Made by a program: the position numbers and the translations under genes. This document shows, piece by piece, positions 35,391 through 48,520 of a stretch of 64,000 nt of DNA. The notes beneath the pieces were generated by a model. It was not told where the DNA came from and ran no database searches. It saw only the letters and a program-made list of their open reading frames with translations. Source of the stretch: Paragonimus westermani. Its lineage: Eukaryota > Platyhelminthes > Trematoda > Plagiorchiida > Troglotrematidae. Where the stretch lies: NCBI GenBank assembly GCA_008508345.1, contig QNGE01001028.1, positions 1 through 64,000 on the forward strand, given 5' to 3'. Every line of letters begins with the position of its first letter. Position 1 is the stretch's first letter.

Positions 35391-36745
35391 CTGATTACTC
35401 TGTCTGATCGCTTGACAATATATATATATACATATTACTGGTCTAACCAGTTTTCATTGGTTCGGCCACCTGATCTGGCCTAGAGTATTGAACCTTAATA
35501 AATTGCATAATGTTGTAGCGTGAAAGCACCAACTAAGAATGCGATTCTAGGGCTTCGAGAGGTAACAGATCAATCACAAGTACTCCACCGTTAAAAGTAT
35601 GCCGAACTCACTAATAATAATCCTCAGATGGAGACGTGAGATTTGAAAGCATAGACTGATTGTCCGTGGAATCTGGAATGGGAGATCAGCGTACAGCGGG
35701 TAGGTTAGCACAGAATTTGGGAATAACCTAAACTTCCGAAATAAGAAAACTGTACAGGATGGAAATGTTCCTGCATGACTCAACGTTCTTCTTTACGGAT
35801 TCAAGCAAGTACCACACTAATGGATGGATGTGACATTCCACACAATCCCCACAACAATTGACAAAAGGTCAACACGCTTACGAAGTCAGCTGTGGACTAA
35901 ATTACGTGTAACTTATCAGTTTAAAAACCGCATTGTGGTAGCTGCTAAATGACGAATTAGGTTACGTGTAATAGTTGCCAGGCTGTCCTGAATGGTTCGG
36001 CTGGTTTTTTGGTAAACCTAGGATTGCTTTTTATCGCGATCCTATACACATAACAGTGATTTGTTCTCACCAGCCTCTCTTCCTTCTAGCTGAGAACTTG
36101 CTATCAGGTTTTCATTTATCTTTTGTTTTTGGGGCCAAATGTTTCACTTTTGCATCAACCAACCATCAGGCTAACCAGAAATTTCAGCTGATCAACAAAG
36201 ACCTTCACTTACAGGCCTCATGCCCCCAGCACATCTGGCTCACATTAGTATAGGTCAAGGTACATGTCACGTTTGTCACCAAGCGGTTTTGTGATTTTAG
36301 CCATTGTGGTATCCTAGTCTGAAAATATTTCTCACAAACCAAGTAGCTGGTGCAACGGAAGCTGTTTATGGATCAGTCGGAGCCCACAAATTAAGAAAGT
36401 GCAAACTGAGTGAATGTGAACAGCAGAAACAAGCAAGAACGAATACATTTCCAAATAATCAGTAAAGGCGTTGGTTTCTAAAGGCTGTTGGTGCTCCCCA
36501 CAAAATTCTGAAATCGTTGATCCTCAGTATACTTATATAAGCTAAACAACGACAACGTCTTTAATAACTAGGGTGTTCCAAGGCAAGATTCCGTTCCTTT
36601 TCTAGGGCATCTATTTATCAACTGTATTGGATAGTTCTGGCTAAGGGAAAGTAACTACAGTACCAAGGGATGCAAGCAACCTTTCGCCTGTCACGCACAC
36701 ACACACACAAACTAGACATTAATCTCTTGAATTAAGACTACTTAC
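35391..36745. other. Transporter intron with an AT microsatellite
   Basis: A short (AT)n run lies at about 35418-35432, only 28 nt upstream of the microexon acceptor in transcript sense. A few further CA repeats (36697-36710) lie past a stretch with no other signal. A similar (AT)n run occurs at 56103-56119. Confidence 0.5.
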
Positions 36746-36907
36746 TTAATCCGTCGTAACAACTCGCAGTGTTCCATTCGTTCGCACAGTCGGTCCAAGG
36801 CAGGTAAGAGGTGAAACTGGCCATCAAAAAGTACATCGCGTGACTGACAACAATTTGGTAATAGATGACGAAGATCCAAGACACCAGAACCATGGCATAA
36901 CCAATAC
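36746..36907 (-). CDS. SLC6 transporter exon: TM3 and extracellular loop 2
   Basis: This 162-nt exon, phase 1 in and 1 out, has acceptor ATACGACAG|GT and donor GGATTAA|GTAAGT. It encodes GIGYAMVLVSWIFVIYYQIV and then VSHAMYFLMASFTSYLPWTD. The tandem Tyr pair in TM3 (IYYQ) is the conserved SLC6 position that contacts substrate. After TM3, the pattern C-A-N-E-W-N-T-A-S-C gives the two cysteines that form the extracellular loop 2 disulfide in this family. The loop then breaks off after YDGL and continues in a very short exon. Confidence 0.92.
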
Positions 36908-36997
36908 CTGTCGTATTTCAGAGATTAGTTAGGTACAAACAAGTGACAGTTTAAGAATAGTTTGGGCGTCGTGTGTAACATGTTATTGATAAACAGA

Positions 36998-37144
36998 TTG
37001 GGAATAACACAACGTTTCGAGCAAGTTGTAATACTCTACGTTTCAACCACCTCTACGTTGTCAAAAACACTCCTGAGGAAGGCCACCCGAGGTGGTTGAA
37101 ACGTAGAGTATTACAACTTGCTCGAAACGCTGTGTTATTCCCAA
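36998..37144. repeat. 56-bp-arm inverted repeat (hairpin)
   Basis: Arms 36998-37053 and 37089-37144 are reverse complements in 55 of 56 positions, with a 35-nt loop containing CCTGAGGAAGG. The TGAGGAAG...GGTTGAAACGT style of text is, from memory, frequent near the ends of Penelope-like or related elements in flatworms. No coding sequence is attached here. It lies 91 bp upstream (in transcript sense) of the TM3 exon acceptor of the transporter. Confidence 0.85.
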
Positions 37145-40100
37145 ATTGTTCATCAAGTGACAGTTTACTTTGCCAAACAGAATTCTGTGACAGAAATTCA
37201 TTTCTGTTAGCTAGAAAGAAGCCCTAAACCATTAGAAAGAGGGCATTAAACATTTTAAACCACCGGAGTTACTCTGTTCTCGACAGCTGTGTGGTCGGAA
37301 GGACAATCAGGCTTCGAATGATTCCTACCATTTTACTGATTTCGGACATTCTTCGACACCGTACGATCTTCGACGTACATATTTCCTGGTGTTGAAATTT
37401 CATTACAACATTCTTATCAGACAATAACTCAATTACATGCAAAATTCTCCGTCGGAAGTAATGTTCAAAGAACCAGTGGACTAGCAAATAAGAGCATTTT
37501 GTCGCAGGGCGAGGAGTAGATAGTTCAGTCCCCATTCAATCTATCTTTACCTGATGGGTCCAAACAAAGAGGAGACCGGACGTGCAGCGTTTTTCTGAGG
37601 GTAAGCATCAAAAACATTAGAAACACCGTTTCGAACATTTGCGGCCATAGCCAGTACAAACCGGTAGCCCGATATGAACTGTGTCCACTTAAATTAACCG
37701 TATGAAAACAAGCTACAATTTAAGTTATAAAACAAATTGTTTTCTTATCAATGTCGGCCACACGTTGTGATGGCAACTGTTTTGAAAGAGTCGTTAACGG
37801 TGGCTTGACATCATGAAACTACTACAAAACCTAATTAAAGGTTTAATTAAGTCAAATTGCAATACTAATTTCGTCTTACAACGTTGGACTACGTGGCCCC
37901 AACCAATTTGTTTTCTAACCGTTTTTCTTAACTTGGGAAAACCGCCAGTAGTGAAATTCCCTGCGAGCTAATTCGTGTACACACTTTTGCCCACCACTAC
38001 AAAATAAATTCGTATTTTCCCGTTGAGGCATACCAAAACTTCCTGGAAACTGGAATATAAGTAGTACAAAGCTCCATGAACAAGCTCGAAAAGTTGTTCT
38101 TGTTTGGGCTGACTTCAACAAAATATGTATTCGGATTGTGATACCAAAGTACGATGGATGTATTCGTTTATGACATAACATGCCCTTGAAGATGTTCCGA
38201 AAGTGTTTCTTGTTTCGCGAGTCTTCCTTTTCGAGTGCAATGTGTGATTTAACTGAGAACAAATGAACATGAGGATTAGGCAGCTACCACTAGTAGTTGG
38301 TGACGGGTGTCTCACAGTTTTCATTTGTAGGCAATAACTTCAGACTACCATAAGTTGTTTAAACATAAAATTGTTATGTACACCAGCAAACTTTGTAAAA
38401 CAATCACACCAGGGTGTAAACTGCACAGAGAGACATCATCCGACCGATCCAGATATTAATTTACTCGTGAATGTGGCGAGTACGGGCCCAAAGTAACTCG
38501 ATTTGTAAAAGGTATCGATCGGGCAAATTTGATTGCGAGTATAAGCGCACTCACAGCGTTATCCACAATGCCAAAACTGATTGATTTTGATTTGCTCAAG
38601 CCGGGTGAGTAGTATGTCAATATGGGGATCAATTACGAGTGATCGAACGTAACTTGGGTTACTGTACATTGGAAACTGCGCACAACTTTGTTTTGTAGAC
38701 GGAACAAAGCCTTCGACGAGATACTATTAATGAATGGGGAACCGTTGGTTTTCGCGGCTGTCTTCCATTCTGCAGAATGTGTCTTTTGTCTGATGTTTCC
38801 TCAGAAATTTTCGAACAAACTCAAGGAGATTGAAGGATTGAGTTCACGCTCAGCAAGTATCACAGGCAATAGGTGGTGGAGGGTCAGTAATCCGAGTTAA
38901 TTCAAATCAATTGTTGTTCTCAGATAAGTGAAACTGAACATCGTAACCAAAGGACAACAAAACCCGAGATGCCAATGAAACCAGAGAAAAGTTTACTTCC
39001 TCTGTGATTCTTGAGCCAGCTGATATCAACTCTGCACTATTAATAACGAATTAAGGTTCGTGATCTGAGAGTCCACGTGAAACGTCATACACACTTCAGA
39101 TTGTGAGAAACACTTGAATAGTCTTTATCTGGATGAAAGTTCTAGTGGTCTACGACAAGTAGGAGAGCGCAGGGTCGGTGAGATGGGCTGAAAGTTTGTG
39201 AGCAGGAAGTAACTCATTGGTTCGGTAATTTTTGTTGTTTCCGCTTTTAGCTGTCCTTTTTCATATTCCGCAACGATGTCAGTTCACTTATATATTCCAC
39301 TTAACAACAATACTGAGAAAAAGTGTGATCAAATTGCATAAAGCCTATGAGCACGCAACAAATAGAAAAGTAGACTTCGAAGTAAATCCTACGCAGATGA
39401 CTTTGTTTGTGAAGTCAACTAATACAGTGAAAAAACACAAATCATATGACGCTATCTAAGCAAAATTTCCTGTGACACGAACACAACTAACCGTGAGCAT
39501 TGAAACGCAAATTCAGAAAGCTGAAACCGAGCGGTGAAAGGATAGACATGAGGATGACTGTAAGACTAGTTCCTTCTCGGGACTTTAGCCACATGAATGT
39601 ACATGCACATTAAAGGAGTGAATAGCAATTCAGGTGCATATCACAGTAGAACACAACGTGTGATAAACTAGACTCAAACCCACACCGCAAACAGCGCTCC
39701 AATAAGGTGAGATAAATGACAGGAAGAGGCGAGACCTAAATAAGTGAACGATTTCCAAAGTACCTTAGATTAAAAGAAAACTAGCACGTCAGTGAGAACT
39801 ACAGTACTTTTGACCTGACCTACATGTCTGCAATGGGTCGAACTCGAGTTCTAGGCTGACTGGAACATAGGGGCCTCCAAATATAACCATGTTACACGGG
39901 CCAAGAGGGAGCGGCTAGATGGAGGGCAACTATACTTACAAGGTTGTATATAGCTTTATTAGTTGCGTGGGAGTGCTTAGGTAATAAAATATGGTTCACT
40001 GAACGCAAGACTGAACTATTTCTGATTGCGGCATCGTTGTCTTCCGAATACGGGAGAGAGGGTGAGAAGAGATGCACTTCAATAATCCCGTCAACTAACG

Positions 40101-41529
40101 GTTGATCCCGACCGACGATGTATTACAACACACGGTCAGAAAACGTTCGGTACACTTCAGAGACCTGCTGTACTTTCCACCACATGCATTGGGTGCAACA
40201 GTGATCGGAATCAAGCATCAGTGCTTTTTGTACTGCACCCCCCTCCATCTAGGACTCTCTCCGCGGCGGGTGAGCTAGACTCTCAATCCGATGGATCCTG
40301 GTGGGTCCGTCAAGAACAGGCTGTCTCGTGCGGCCTCGAAATTAGGAATCTTAAGTCAGGTACAGAAGTAGAGGCCGCTTATGTCAAATGTCTTCCACAG
40401 CATAAACGACAGGAGTGTCAGAAGCTTCAGTTCTTTTGAAAATGACACTTACTGATACTTTTCGTTTTATTTTGTCCCTTCCAACAATTTTTTATCAGTT
40501 GTGTACATTCAGGTGAAAACGATATCCGAGAGTCAAGCCAATTGGTAAAATGTGGCCATCCCAATATCTGCACTCCCTGAGAAGTTGGTCAGCAAGGTAT
40601 TCAGTTTACATGAACCGAAGTTCTACTGCTCAACAGTAGCAGTAAGAAGTTTGTTTCATGAAGGTCTTATTGTACATTCAAGGCGTGAATATAAATCGAA
40701 CACGTAGCAGTCAGATATAGGTGTACTTCAGTACACTTCGGAGTATGCTGTTGTGCATGCCTGCTCGGTTTTGGCATTTGTCCAATGGTCATAAGTGACT
40801 AGCATTTGAGCGAACACAATTTAAAGAACGCCTACCGAGAGGCACTGGTGAACAAATTGTTTAGTGGAAGTCAAGTGAGAGGATCCAGCAAACACTTAGA
40901 ACAATTCACAGAAGATATGAAACCTTGTTGTGAACAGGTGTATTGCGAAGGAGCTGTGTTGTTGATTGTTAGATTGTTGTTAGATTCCTGTCATTCCGAT
41001 AAATCTTAAGAAAAAGCGTTTATCGATTCCACCTGACTCTGATTATGATGAAGACCTTCAAGAAGTTGGACGCACGCTAACTGAAAGTTCCTGCAGAATC
41101 TGAGCGTTATTTGATCGAACACGTAAAGAAGATGGAAGCAGCCTCTTAAGTGTAGTAAAGAAAGGCTAACGGGAGTCCGTAAGTAACTTGTTGCTAACCA
41201 AAGTCATCAGGTTGACAACTGCACTGAACGTTTCGAGGCCTCACCTTGAGTTCCGTCCCCGACAATCATACAGGTGGCAGTGTCTCTTGTGCCCAAGTTA
41301 CTCACTTATATTACATCTGTTCACTTTGTGGGTAACAGGTATGATTATATTCCGGCTGGGAGTGCAGTGACCACCTTTAATCTTGGAACATCGGCACTTT
41401 TACAGGCAGCTGACGGTCATTACTTTTTTACACTCAAAGATGACCTTTAATTCGGTTGCTTTTAACGTTTTCTAGAACGGTCTTTTCTTTGAAGGAGCTG
41501 GAGGAAAATGGATGGCAGTCTAGGATGGG
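37145..41529. other. Transporter intron, nothing assigned
   Basis: A GC-richer patch at 40235-40400 with a 72-codon frame and the frames at 37915-38324 (-) carry no recognisable domain. No repeats are identified. Confidence 0.35.
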
Positions 41530-42240
41530 TGTTTGACGGATCCAGTGAGCTTGACACTTCATTCCCAGCATTAAGTTGGTCGAGATGAGGTGTGCGAATG
41601 ACTTTGTCTTGCGTAGCCTCACTGTCGAAGACACGCATGCCATGCATCTTCAAAATGCACACTGCTGCTGCTGGAAATTGTTTTACTGCATGTATTCTCA
41701 CTGAGACTGTTAAGAACTTCACGTACCAGAGTAGCACTATCCCATAAGCTTATAATACTGCTGGTAAGACGTCAACAAGGATGGCAAAGGCAACAGTTGC
41801 CTGGCAGATCTGCGTCATCTGTTATATCGAAAAGACGTCAGATTGCCGCTGGAAAGAGGGTCATATAATGCTTCTACGCATGCTGTTTGACCCCTTGGTC
41901 TCGAAACTTGGCCTGCCGTGGGCGAAGACGTCACCATCGTATTCGGTGCCATTTAACCCATAGGTAAGACAATCTCATGAGTAGTGTGGTTGTTTGCCAG
42001 CGTTTGTTCCGGAACGCCTGTGGTGTGTGATCATTTGACCAAATAGTCGGGTTGCGCAATATGCGATGATTGAGTTGAGTACTTCGCATGCCAGCTGAGC
42101 GGCTGCAGCACCCGGCATGATGTACTGGGACTACCAACACTGGGATAAGACTAACTGCTCGCCAAGCAATGAAGTGGTCAGGAAATATGGAGCCATAATT
42201 ATTCTATCGAGCTGCTTGGGTAGATGCCGCCTGCCTCAGT
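41530..42240 (+). mobile_element. Decayed RTE-like LINE, copy C (RT C-terminal part)
   Basis: Nucleotide text is clearly homologous to copies B and D on the opposite strand. In sense order it contains LECANDFVL-like text in place of the YADD box (41577-41610), TETVKNFTYQSSTI, ARMAKATVAWQICVI matching the ARIAKARVAFTKLRH segment, PLVSKLGLPWAK in the SETWP region, and CQRLFRNACGV and LRMPAERL equivalents to about 42105. Many stops and frameshifts make it non-functional. Confidence 0.78.
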
Positions 42241-42419
42241 AGAGGTTCCACAACCACTGAGATGGAAGTGTACCGCAATTGATGGTGTGTAAATAATTGT
42301 AACATTGAAGGTTGTTCTGTTTAACGAAGTTTATTCATTTTATCCTTTTTGGTGAAAATTTTACTTTCCCACGTTTTTCTACTTAACTGCTGCGGTGATC
42401 GGCGGCCCAAGAAGAGATA

Positions 42420-42495
42420 GATAGATATTTGAGATAACCGCTTTGGATAAGAAGCACTGCACTCGAGTTTCGGTCACTTCAGAGCTCAAGACTTT
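42420..42495 (-). repeat. Small hammerhead-SINE relic
   Basis: AAGAAGCACTGCACTCGAGT (42448-42467) followed by TTCGGTCACTTCAGAGCTCA matches the complement of the hammerhead region. GAAA, ACTCGAG and part of stem II remain, but core box 1 is gone. Confidence 0.6.
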
Positions 42496-45400
42496 AAATT
42501 ACGAATTTAACAAGATAGGTCATAGTCTCTATTTCTGAAGTCTCTAAGAATGCAATAGGCGTAAGGGATTTCAAGATCATGTGAACTGGAATCTCTCGCT
42601 GCCCATCAGCATTGAAGAAATGAACGGACACTTTTGAAGGGCCAGGAAGTTAGCTTGCACATATGACATAACATATCGCAATGACATTGTAAGACCACCC
42701 AAATTTTTACGAATAGGTTTTCCTCCAACATCGTAATGCTCAGTTTCTGGAAAAAACACTGGGGGAACAAACACCAGAGTATCACAGAGAGAACCGCGAT
42801 ATTCGTCTATTAAAAAGTCAAGGAAGGAAATGAGAAAATCGGCTGGGAGGATCGATGGGCTAACCTTGGACGGTTTTTCCGCTAACGTTGACCAATAGGA
42901 GATAATTTCAGAATTCCTCGAAACTCTGTATACAGCATGCTAAATACCTCTTGACGATTTAACATAATTCACCCAGTAACACGTAATCAATAACGCCTAT
43001 TAGGACGGTCAGGGCAGCGGGACTATCTTCCAAGTCAAAGGGTGATCGAAATGATTAGAATTTTTACGACACTGTTGACAGACTTATATCAGAATTACTC
43101 TTTAACCTTGATCGTGAATTAAATGGATGCACAAATTATTGATAAGAAAAGGCGCTCAAAATCGAGCAACCAAAAACAAGTCCGAAAATTCCTAGTAGTC
43201 AGTCGGAAATTAGCTAATTAAAACAGTCGGGTGCAGATGAGAGTGGGAGCGTGTTGACCAATACCAAGAATAAAGGTTCCACTATATAAGCAACGATAGA
43301 TATAAAAAGGAAAACAACAGACATTTTATATGCAGCCGTGTTACAAAGGTCACCGTGATGGTTTACTGCACACAGCAAAGGTGAGTGAAGACAAATTTAG
43401 GGGCGGAATTCCACAAACAAACCAAACGTGTCTAACCAAATCCAATGTTCCCCATCATATCGAACATAGGACGACGAACGTAACGAACGAGCTTCAACAA
43501 ATCCTGCGTAGCACTTCGATAAACTGTCGATAAGAGAATTGGGTTTGGAATGCAGTGTTAAACTCACCCGTTGCGCCAAATGCATCAAAATTATTGCATA
43601 CTTGTTGAGCTAGTAAACTCTTGGTGGTTGCTCGCTTGCCAGTTCGAAATATGTTACTACCCCTTCAGGAGGTGAGATTAGTTTGCGATAAATTAACGGA
43701 AGATATATGAAAAATGAATCTTGTTGACACATACGTGATAATTGGCAATGGAAACCCATTCATTATCCTAGAGCAAGAGTGGAATTATTGTTGGAAGAAT
43801 CCCGTAAGGTAAGAAGTAACGATGTGACGAACAATTGTTTTCCATGATTCTTTCTGATATGGATGTTCAAGTTCAACGTTCTACTGCACAATGGCATTAA
43901 TCCGACTGAGAGTCAATTTAATTGTCTTTTACGAAGTAAAACCAAGCTGCTGATGTGGAGCTACGGTCGCCGCTCGTCCGATCTGCAACAGACAAAATTA
44001 TCGCCTTATGTACGTTCCCGGACGATACCTCTCTTAACATGTGACTGACTTTTTAATGCCTGTGGAACCCAGACGTTGTGTGTTTTGTTTCGGAGTGAGC
44101 GTAATGTGGCCACATGGGTGGTCAGTATGATAACTTTATTGATTATGGAAGGGTAATCAACAGCGCAACAGTGTAATCAACTGCGGTGACGAGTAGGACA
44201 TTAATCAGTCAGATACAAAAGGCAGGGGTTTTGTGAACTAACACGGCGGAACCACGTGGGAGACGTTGGATTGTCTTGCTTTGATTATGATCGGGGAGGG
44301 TGACGGTCAGATTTTCTTGGGAGATGAAACATAGGTGGTTTTTGATGAAATTTAATTGTGGTTGCTAACTCGAATGGTGAAAACAGTACTACTTGTCTCA
44401 AAACAAACACGTCGTCCCACCGATTTAGACTCATGCAGACGCGCTCAAATAAGATGTACACAGTGCACGTTCAAAAGAACGTTCAGTTCAATGGTTTGTT
44501 TTTTTCATTGTCGTGGACTTACGCATTATGTACACAAGCATCACAGATTCCGAATAGTAAGTGATTGAGCCCTGATTGTCTTGTTGACTGGCTAATGGTT
44601 CACTTAACCGAAACTTCATTCCGGTCCAGAACATTCGTCTAGTTCCATATAACACTGCCCACAGAGAGACCGTGTTCATATCAGGCAAATCAATCAAGCT
44701 AGCCGGGACATAATGGAAAATCCAATCACGTAACAAATATTAGTCGATTGGAAATGGTCACACCTCATTTCCGCCAGCCTCGTTCTCACTAAGGCACTGG
44801 TTTATGCATATTTTTGTACGTTTCTGAGTTTCCCGTGGCTCCTCAAGTTTGTGGCGTCGACAAGTTTAATGTAAAACCGGTGGCATTTTCAATTCACGGA
44901 AGGTATCAGAAACCTGTTTAGTCAGCAGGCCGTTTGATTGAAATTTCTGCCCGGCCGGTTAGGACAAGTTTAAGTAACCAATATGCTTACTGTCACTAAG
45001 ACATGAATGTTCACATCCGGCCAGTGACCAGTATTTTGAATACAGTTGTTTTTGCTAATCCCCACAAACTGCTGATAAGAATATTATCAACACTATTCTC
45101 TGTCCAAAATTAAGGTTACTTTTGGGAAACGATCAATCACTTGTTATCATTATATCAATACAACCACTTTCTTAGGCAAAGTAAGCCAATATTTCACTGG
45201 CCACGACACAGAGCTTAAGTATCACTATCCTTATTGGCGTCTACGGCAGTAGACTTCGACTCAAAAACTTCTCACCACATTATATTTCGGAACTTCTGCG
45301 AACGTTTCGTTAAACCAAAGTAAACGTAGCGGCCATAAACACGATTTGCCCGTGTTTGTATACGTTTACGTTGGTCACATAATCGCACCTGTAGATGGCT

Positions 45401-45733
45401 AGTTACTTTGGGCAAGCACTTGAAAATTTCTGTTTACAGTTCACACTCTCAGTTCACAACACCCTGCACTGCACGATAGTAGACTGGAACAGAACTAATA
45501 AACTGTGGTCGAAACTGTCACGAGTGTAGAAAATTTTTATGGTCATGTATCGATTAGCGCAAGCAAACTGGGTGTTACGTGTATGATGACTAGATTGTAA
45601 GTTTACGGAAAAGTAGTAGCTTAATAACTGAGCTTCCTCGATACCTCTTCAATTCAGTAGTTTATGGTAGGCAAAATGAGGATTGGAAAGACCATTTAAC
45701 ATAGTGATGTCCTGCGAATAGGGACTAGCTCAC
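42496..45733. other. Transporter intron, nothing assigned
   Basis: No recognisable feature on either strand. Confidence 0.35.
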
Positions 45734-45865
45734 CTTTGAATAACGGACTGATGTTCCACACGGAAATCGGACCAAGACTGGCGAACTGACCGAAAGCGAA
45801 CTCGAGAAAGAACAGCGGAAGTCCCAAGAACATCAGCATTAGAAAGTACGGAATCAGGAATGCAC
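45734..45865 (-). CDS. SLC6 transporter exon: TM2
   Basis: This 132-nt exon has acceptor TTGGCAG|GT and donor AAAG|GTGAGC, phase 1 on both sides. It encodes [19 protein letters not shown], then [18 protein letters not shown] and ISPLFKG. This is TM2 and intracellular loop 1 of SLC6 proteins. The Gln of the FGQF motif is the residue type that helps coordinate chloride in the family. The exon completes the NGGG motif left open by the TM1 exon, which lies about 10.9 kb away. That intron holds an RTE-like LINE and a Penelope-like fragment on other positions, which explains its size. Confidence 0.93.
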
Positions 45866-47830
45866 CTGCCAAAAACGAATTAGGATGGAAGCATGAAATA
45901 GTAAGTGGTCACAGGAAGGTACCGTCAGGTTTCAGTGTAAGCGACGTGAGAAACTGGGAAAGTTTGATAGATTATTCGCGGGTTCGAGGTGCAATAATGT
46001 GCTATTCGCACAGACAACTCTGCCGCAGATAGACCACGTGGGGGAAGGGATAATCAAATGAATATCACAGAACAGTCGTTGTGGACAAGCACAGTTCACC
46101 AGGACAATTTTCGACAGATGGATGAGCTTTGGCAAGCAATCAGAACAAACTATAAACTACCTACATAAGAAGAGATGTTTCATACAGTTTCCGTTGTCAC
46201 TGGGCAATGTGAACAGCATCCCGCGCTATATTTTCACATCAGCACTGTTACATGTAAACATTAATTTACCTCTTGTTTTCAATAATTCTCCAAAAAACAC
46301 GGTATTCGTTGGATCCGCGTTGTTGGATGGACAGAAAGCAAGTACTCTTTTTGATATCCCTATTTAGCAGCCAGGATTGTGCGCTACGATGTTCTGGATA
46401 ACTGCTGATTGGGGTTATCATCTTTCCAAATAAACTTGTGTCCAGCAGACCAAACGAGAATCGGTGATACATAGAGTTGTGCCACACTACTGGCTGGGTC
46501 GAAGTTTATAAAGAGTAAGACAATAATGTCAGTACATAGTTGAAATATTCCCATGGTTGTAGCACTTTGTCTTCCTAGTAGAAAAGAAGGGGATTCACAA
46601 AAAAAACAGTCATCTACAACGCACCCGGATATCCGAACGACTGATGGTGATCGCCGGGGTATATGTGGAAACTGTCTAGGTATAGTACCGATAAATACTT
46701 CCAGAATCAGAAAATGTTTGCGTGCATGTGCATATCGGTTCAAGTCGGCGTCTCTCGTGACGATCCCATGTGGATGAGTCTTGAAACCCAGTTGGGGACC
46801 AGCCAGTTCTATTCACTGTGATTAAACAAGAAATGCGGGCCTTTGAATAAACAACCTGAGTTTACTAGAGAGGACCCGATTAAACAACGTTCACGATTTT
46901 TTAGATATTCCCACTCACATGGAACTTTCATCCAGTTCCTTTAGAAAAAGCACCGTGTACACGAATTATGTCCTCGTAAGCAGCGTATGCAGCTGGGCGT
47001 TTTTATGTTGCTTCAGTCGTGTCTCAGTTGGGGTAACTGGGGCAGTGGTAGACACGGTTGCTTTATAAAGACTGTGAACGAAGTAAACCTACCGGTTGGG
47101 GGAGGGAAATGAACGAATGAGTTTCAACAAACATTGAACTCGTGCCATCGTCTTTAGTCTCTAAGTAGATCCGTCAACATATTAATCAGAATGCAAAGGC
47201 TACAGGTAGTTTTCAAGTAACATCGACCTAATCCCAGACTAATCATCAGATGTACTGGCAACCAAGCATTAAAACCGGATGACCGTGAAGTGATGTAGAA
47301 AAAAAACAACATTCCTTTCCACACCCTATCTACAGACGTCTGTTAGCCTAAACCGGTGCCACTATGGTCCAAGACTTGGTTCACTGCAACAGTGGTAAGA
47401 GATATTTAGACGCAAGGAGAGCTTATCAGAATAAGTAAAGGAGAATACAAATAAAATAGAGGCGGATGAAAGTAACGCTGCGATTGCGATCAAGCTAAGG
47501 ACTACCGAGAATAATCATGTGGAATATCGTCTCTAACCAGCAATATTGACGATCACGAGTTCCACAGCTTAACGGGTAACACTCTGTGTAGTTAGTTCGT
47601 CTCAGTTACTATGAGCAAAGTGACAAGTCAGGTCACATCAGTAGCAGTGAATCAAATTCAGGACCCCTATCTGATTGTTAAGTCATTACAGAATAGCAGT
47701 CCACCTATCCACGGGGTCACGGCTGTGGATATTAGAGGAATGAAGATGAAATACCTTTCCTAGCTGCTGTGCTTCCTTCTCCCATTTTCATCTATCACTC
47801 GTTCCCGAGTTTTGGCAGACGCATGTAAGT
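45866..47830. other. Transporter intron, SINE-tail scrap only
   Basis: ATCAGAATGCAAAGGCTACA at about 47187-47206 followed by a GTTTTCAAGT stretch resembles the hammerhead-SINE tail. The 119-codon frame at 46384-46743 (-) has no domain. Confidence 0.4.
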
Positions 47831-48520
47831 TTGCATTGTAACCGAAAAACGGCCGGTCGATTACAGTCTTTGAGCGAAGGAGACGCAACAGCTAAGAAAA
47901 GTGTCTTCTTGGCTCCACTCAGCAAAACAATGAAGGTTTACATTTCTCCTGTCCACGTGGTTACCAGATCACAAGCAGGTCCACGACCCGGTCTCTGGGG
48001 TGTAGAACAAATTTTTATAGAAAGCTTATCATATTACAAGCGCTACGTGGATGTCACATTAATATTCAGTCGATCTAAGCAGTTATTACAAAACCTGATG
48101 TAATGCCTACATAATTGTCATCCTAAGTCAAAGACTGCCTGTGAATTTGAGGCTAACTGTCTGCCATTTCTAGACATAATCTTAAGTCGCCGAGAATGTG
48201 GCTCGGTCGGAAATTTCGTCAGCTTCACCCCGGTGGAACATAAACGAACACTGGTCAGTAATCTGTTCACATGAGCAAAGAGAGTTTGTAAGCACGACAG
48301 ACTTGTGGATAAACTAGACTTACCCACTTCCGTCTTGCAATCAAATGGCTACTTCAGAAGGTTCAAAGATAATCAAAGTAGACAAAAGTACCACGTTCTG
48401 ACTGTCTTGTTCAAACTTTTCAAAGAAACCAACTGTCTTAAATTTTTACCTATTGAGAGACAGTGGTCTATCAGCACTCAGTTTTCAAGAAAACGGTCCT
48501 GGTATTTACTTACCTAACAG
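47831..48520 (+). mobile_element. Penelope-like reverse transcriptase fragment
   Basis: A frame from 47831 gives IESLSYYKRYVDVTLIFSRS, matching the catalytic RYVDD segment of Penelope-like RTs with the second Asp changed to Val. After a stop and frame changes it continues with CEFEANxLPFLDIILSRREC (about 48137-48200), FVSFTPVEHKRTLVSNLF and a KRVCKHDRLVDKLDLP tail to about 48330. The FLDI-SRR and HKRTLV order is typical of Penelope-like or related trematode RTs. It is a broken fragment without an endonuclease domain. Assignment to Penelope rather than another RT lineage is moderately sure. Confidence 0.65.

Noticed and set aside
37915..38324. Two overlapping minus-strand frames of 69 and 115 codons
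   Set aside because: They overlap in different frames without a recognisable family. A decayed mobile element is possible but could not be supported.
46384..46743. 119-codon minus-strand frame upstream of the TM2 exon
   Set aside because: It has no transporter motif and no other domain, and its translation does not fit TM1-TM2 joining.
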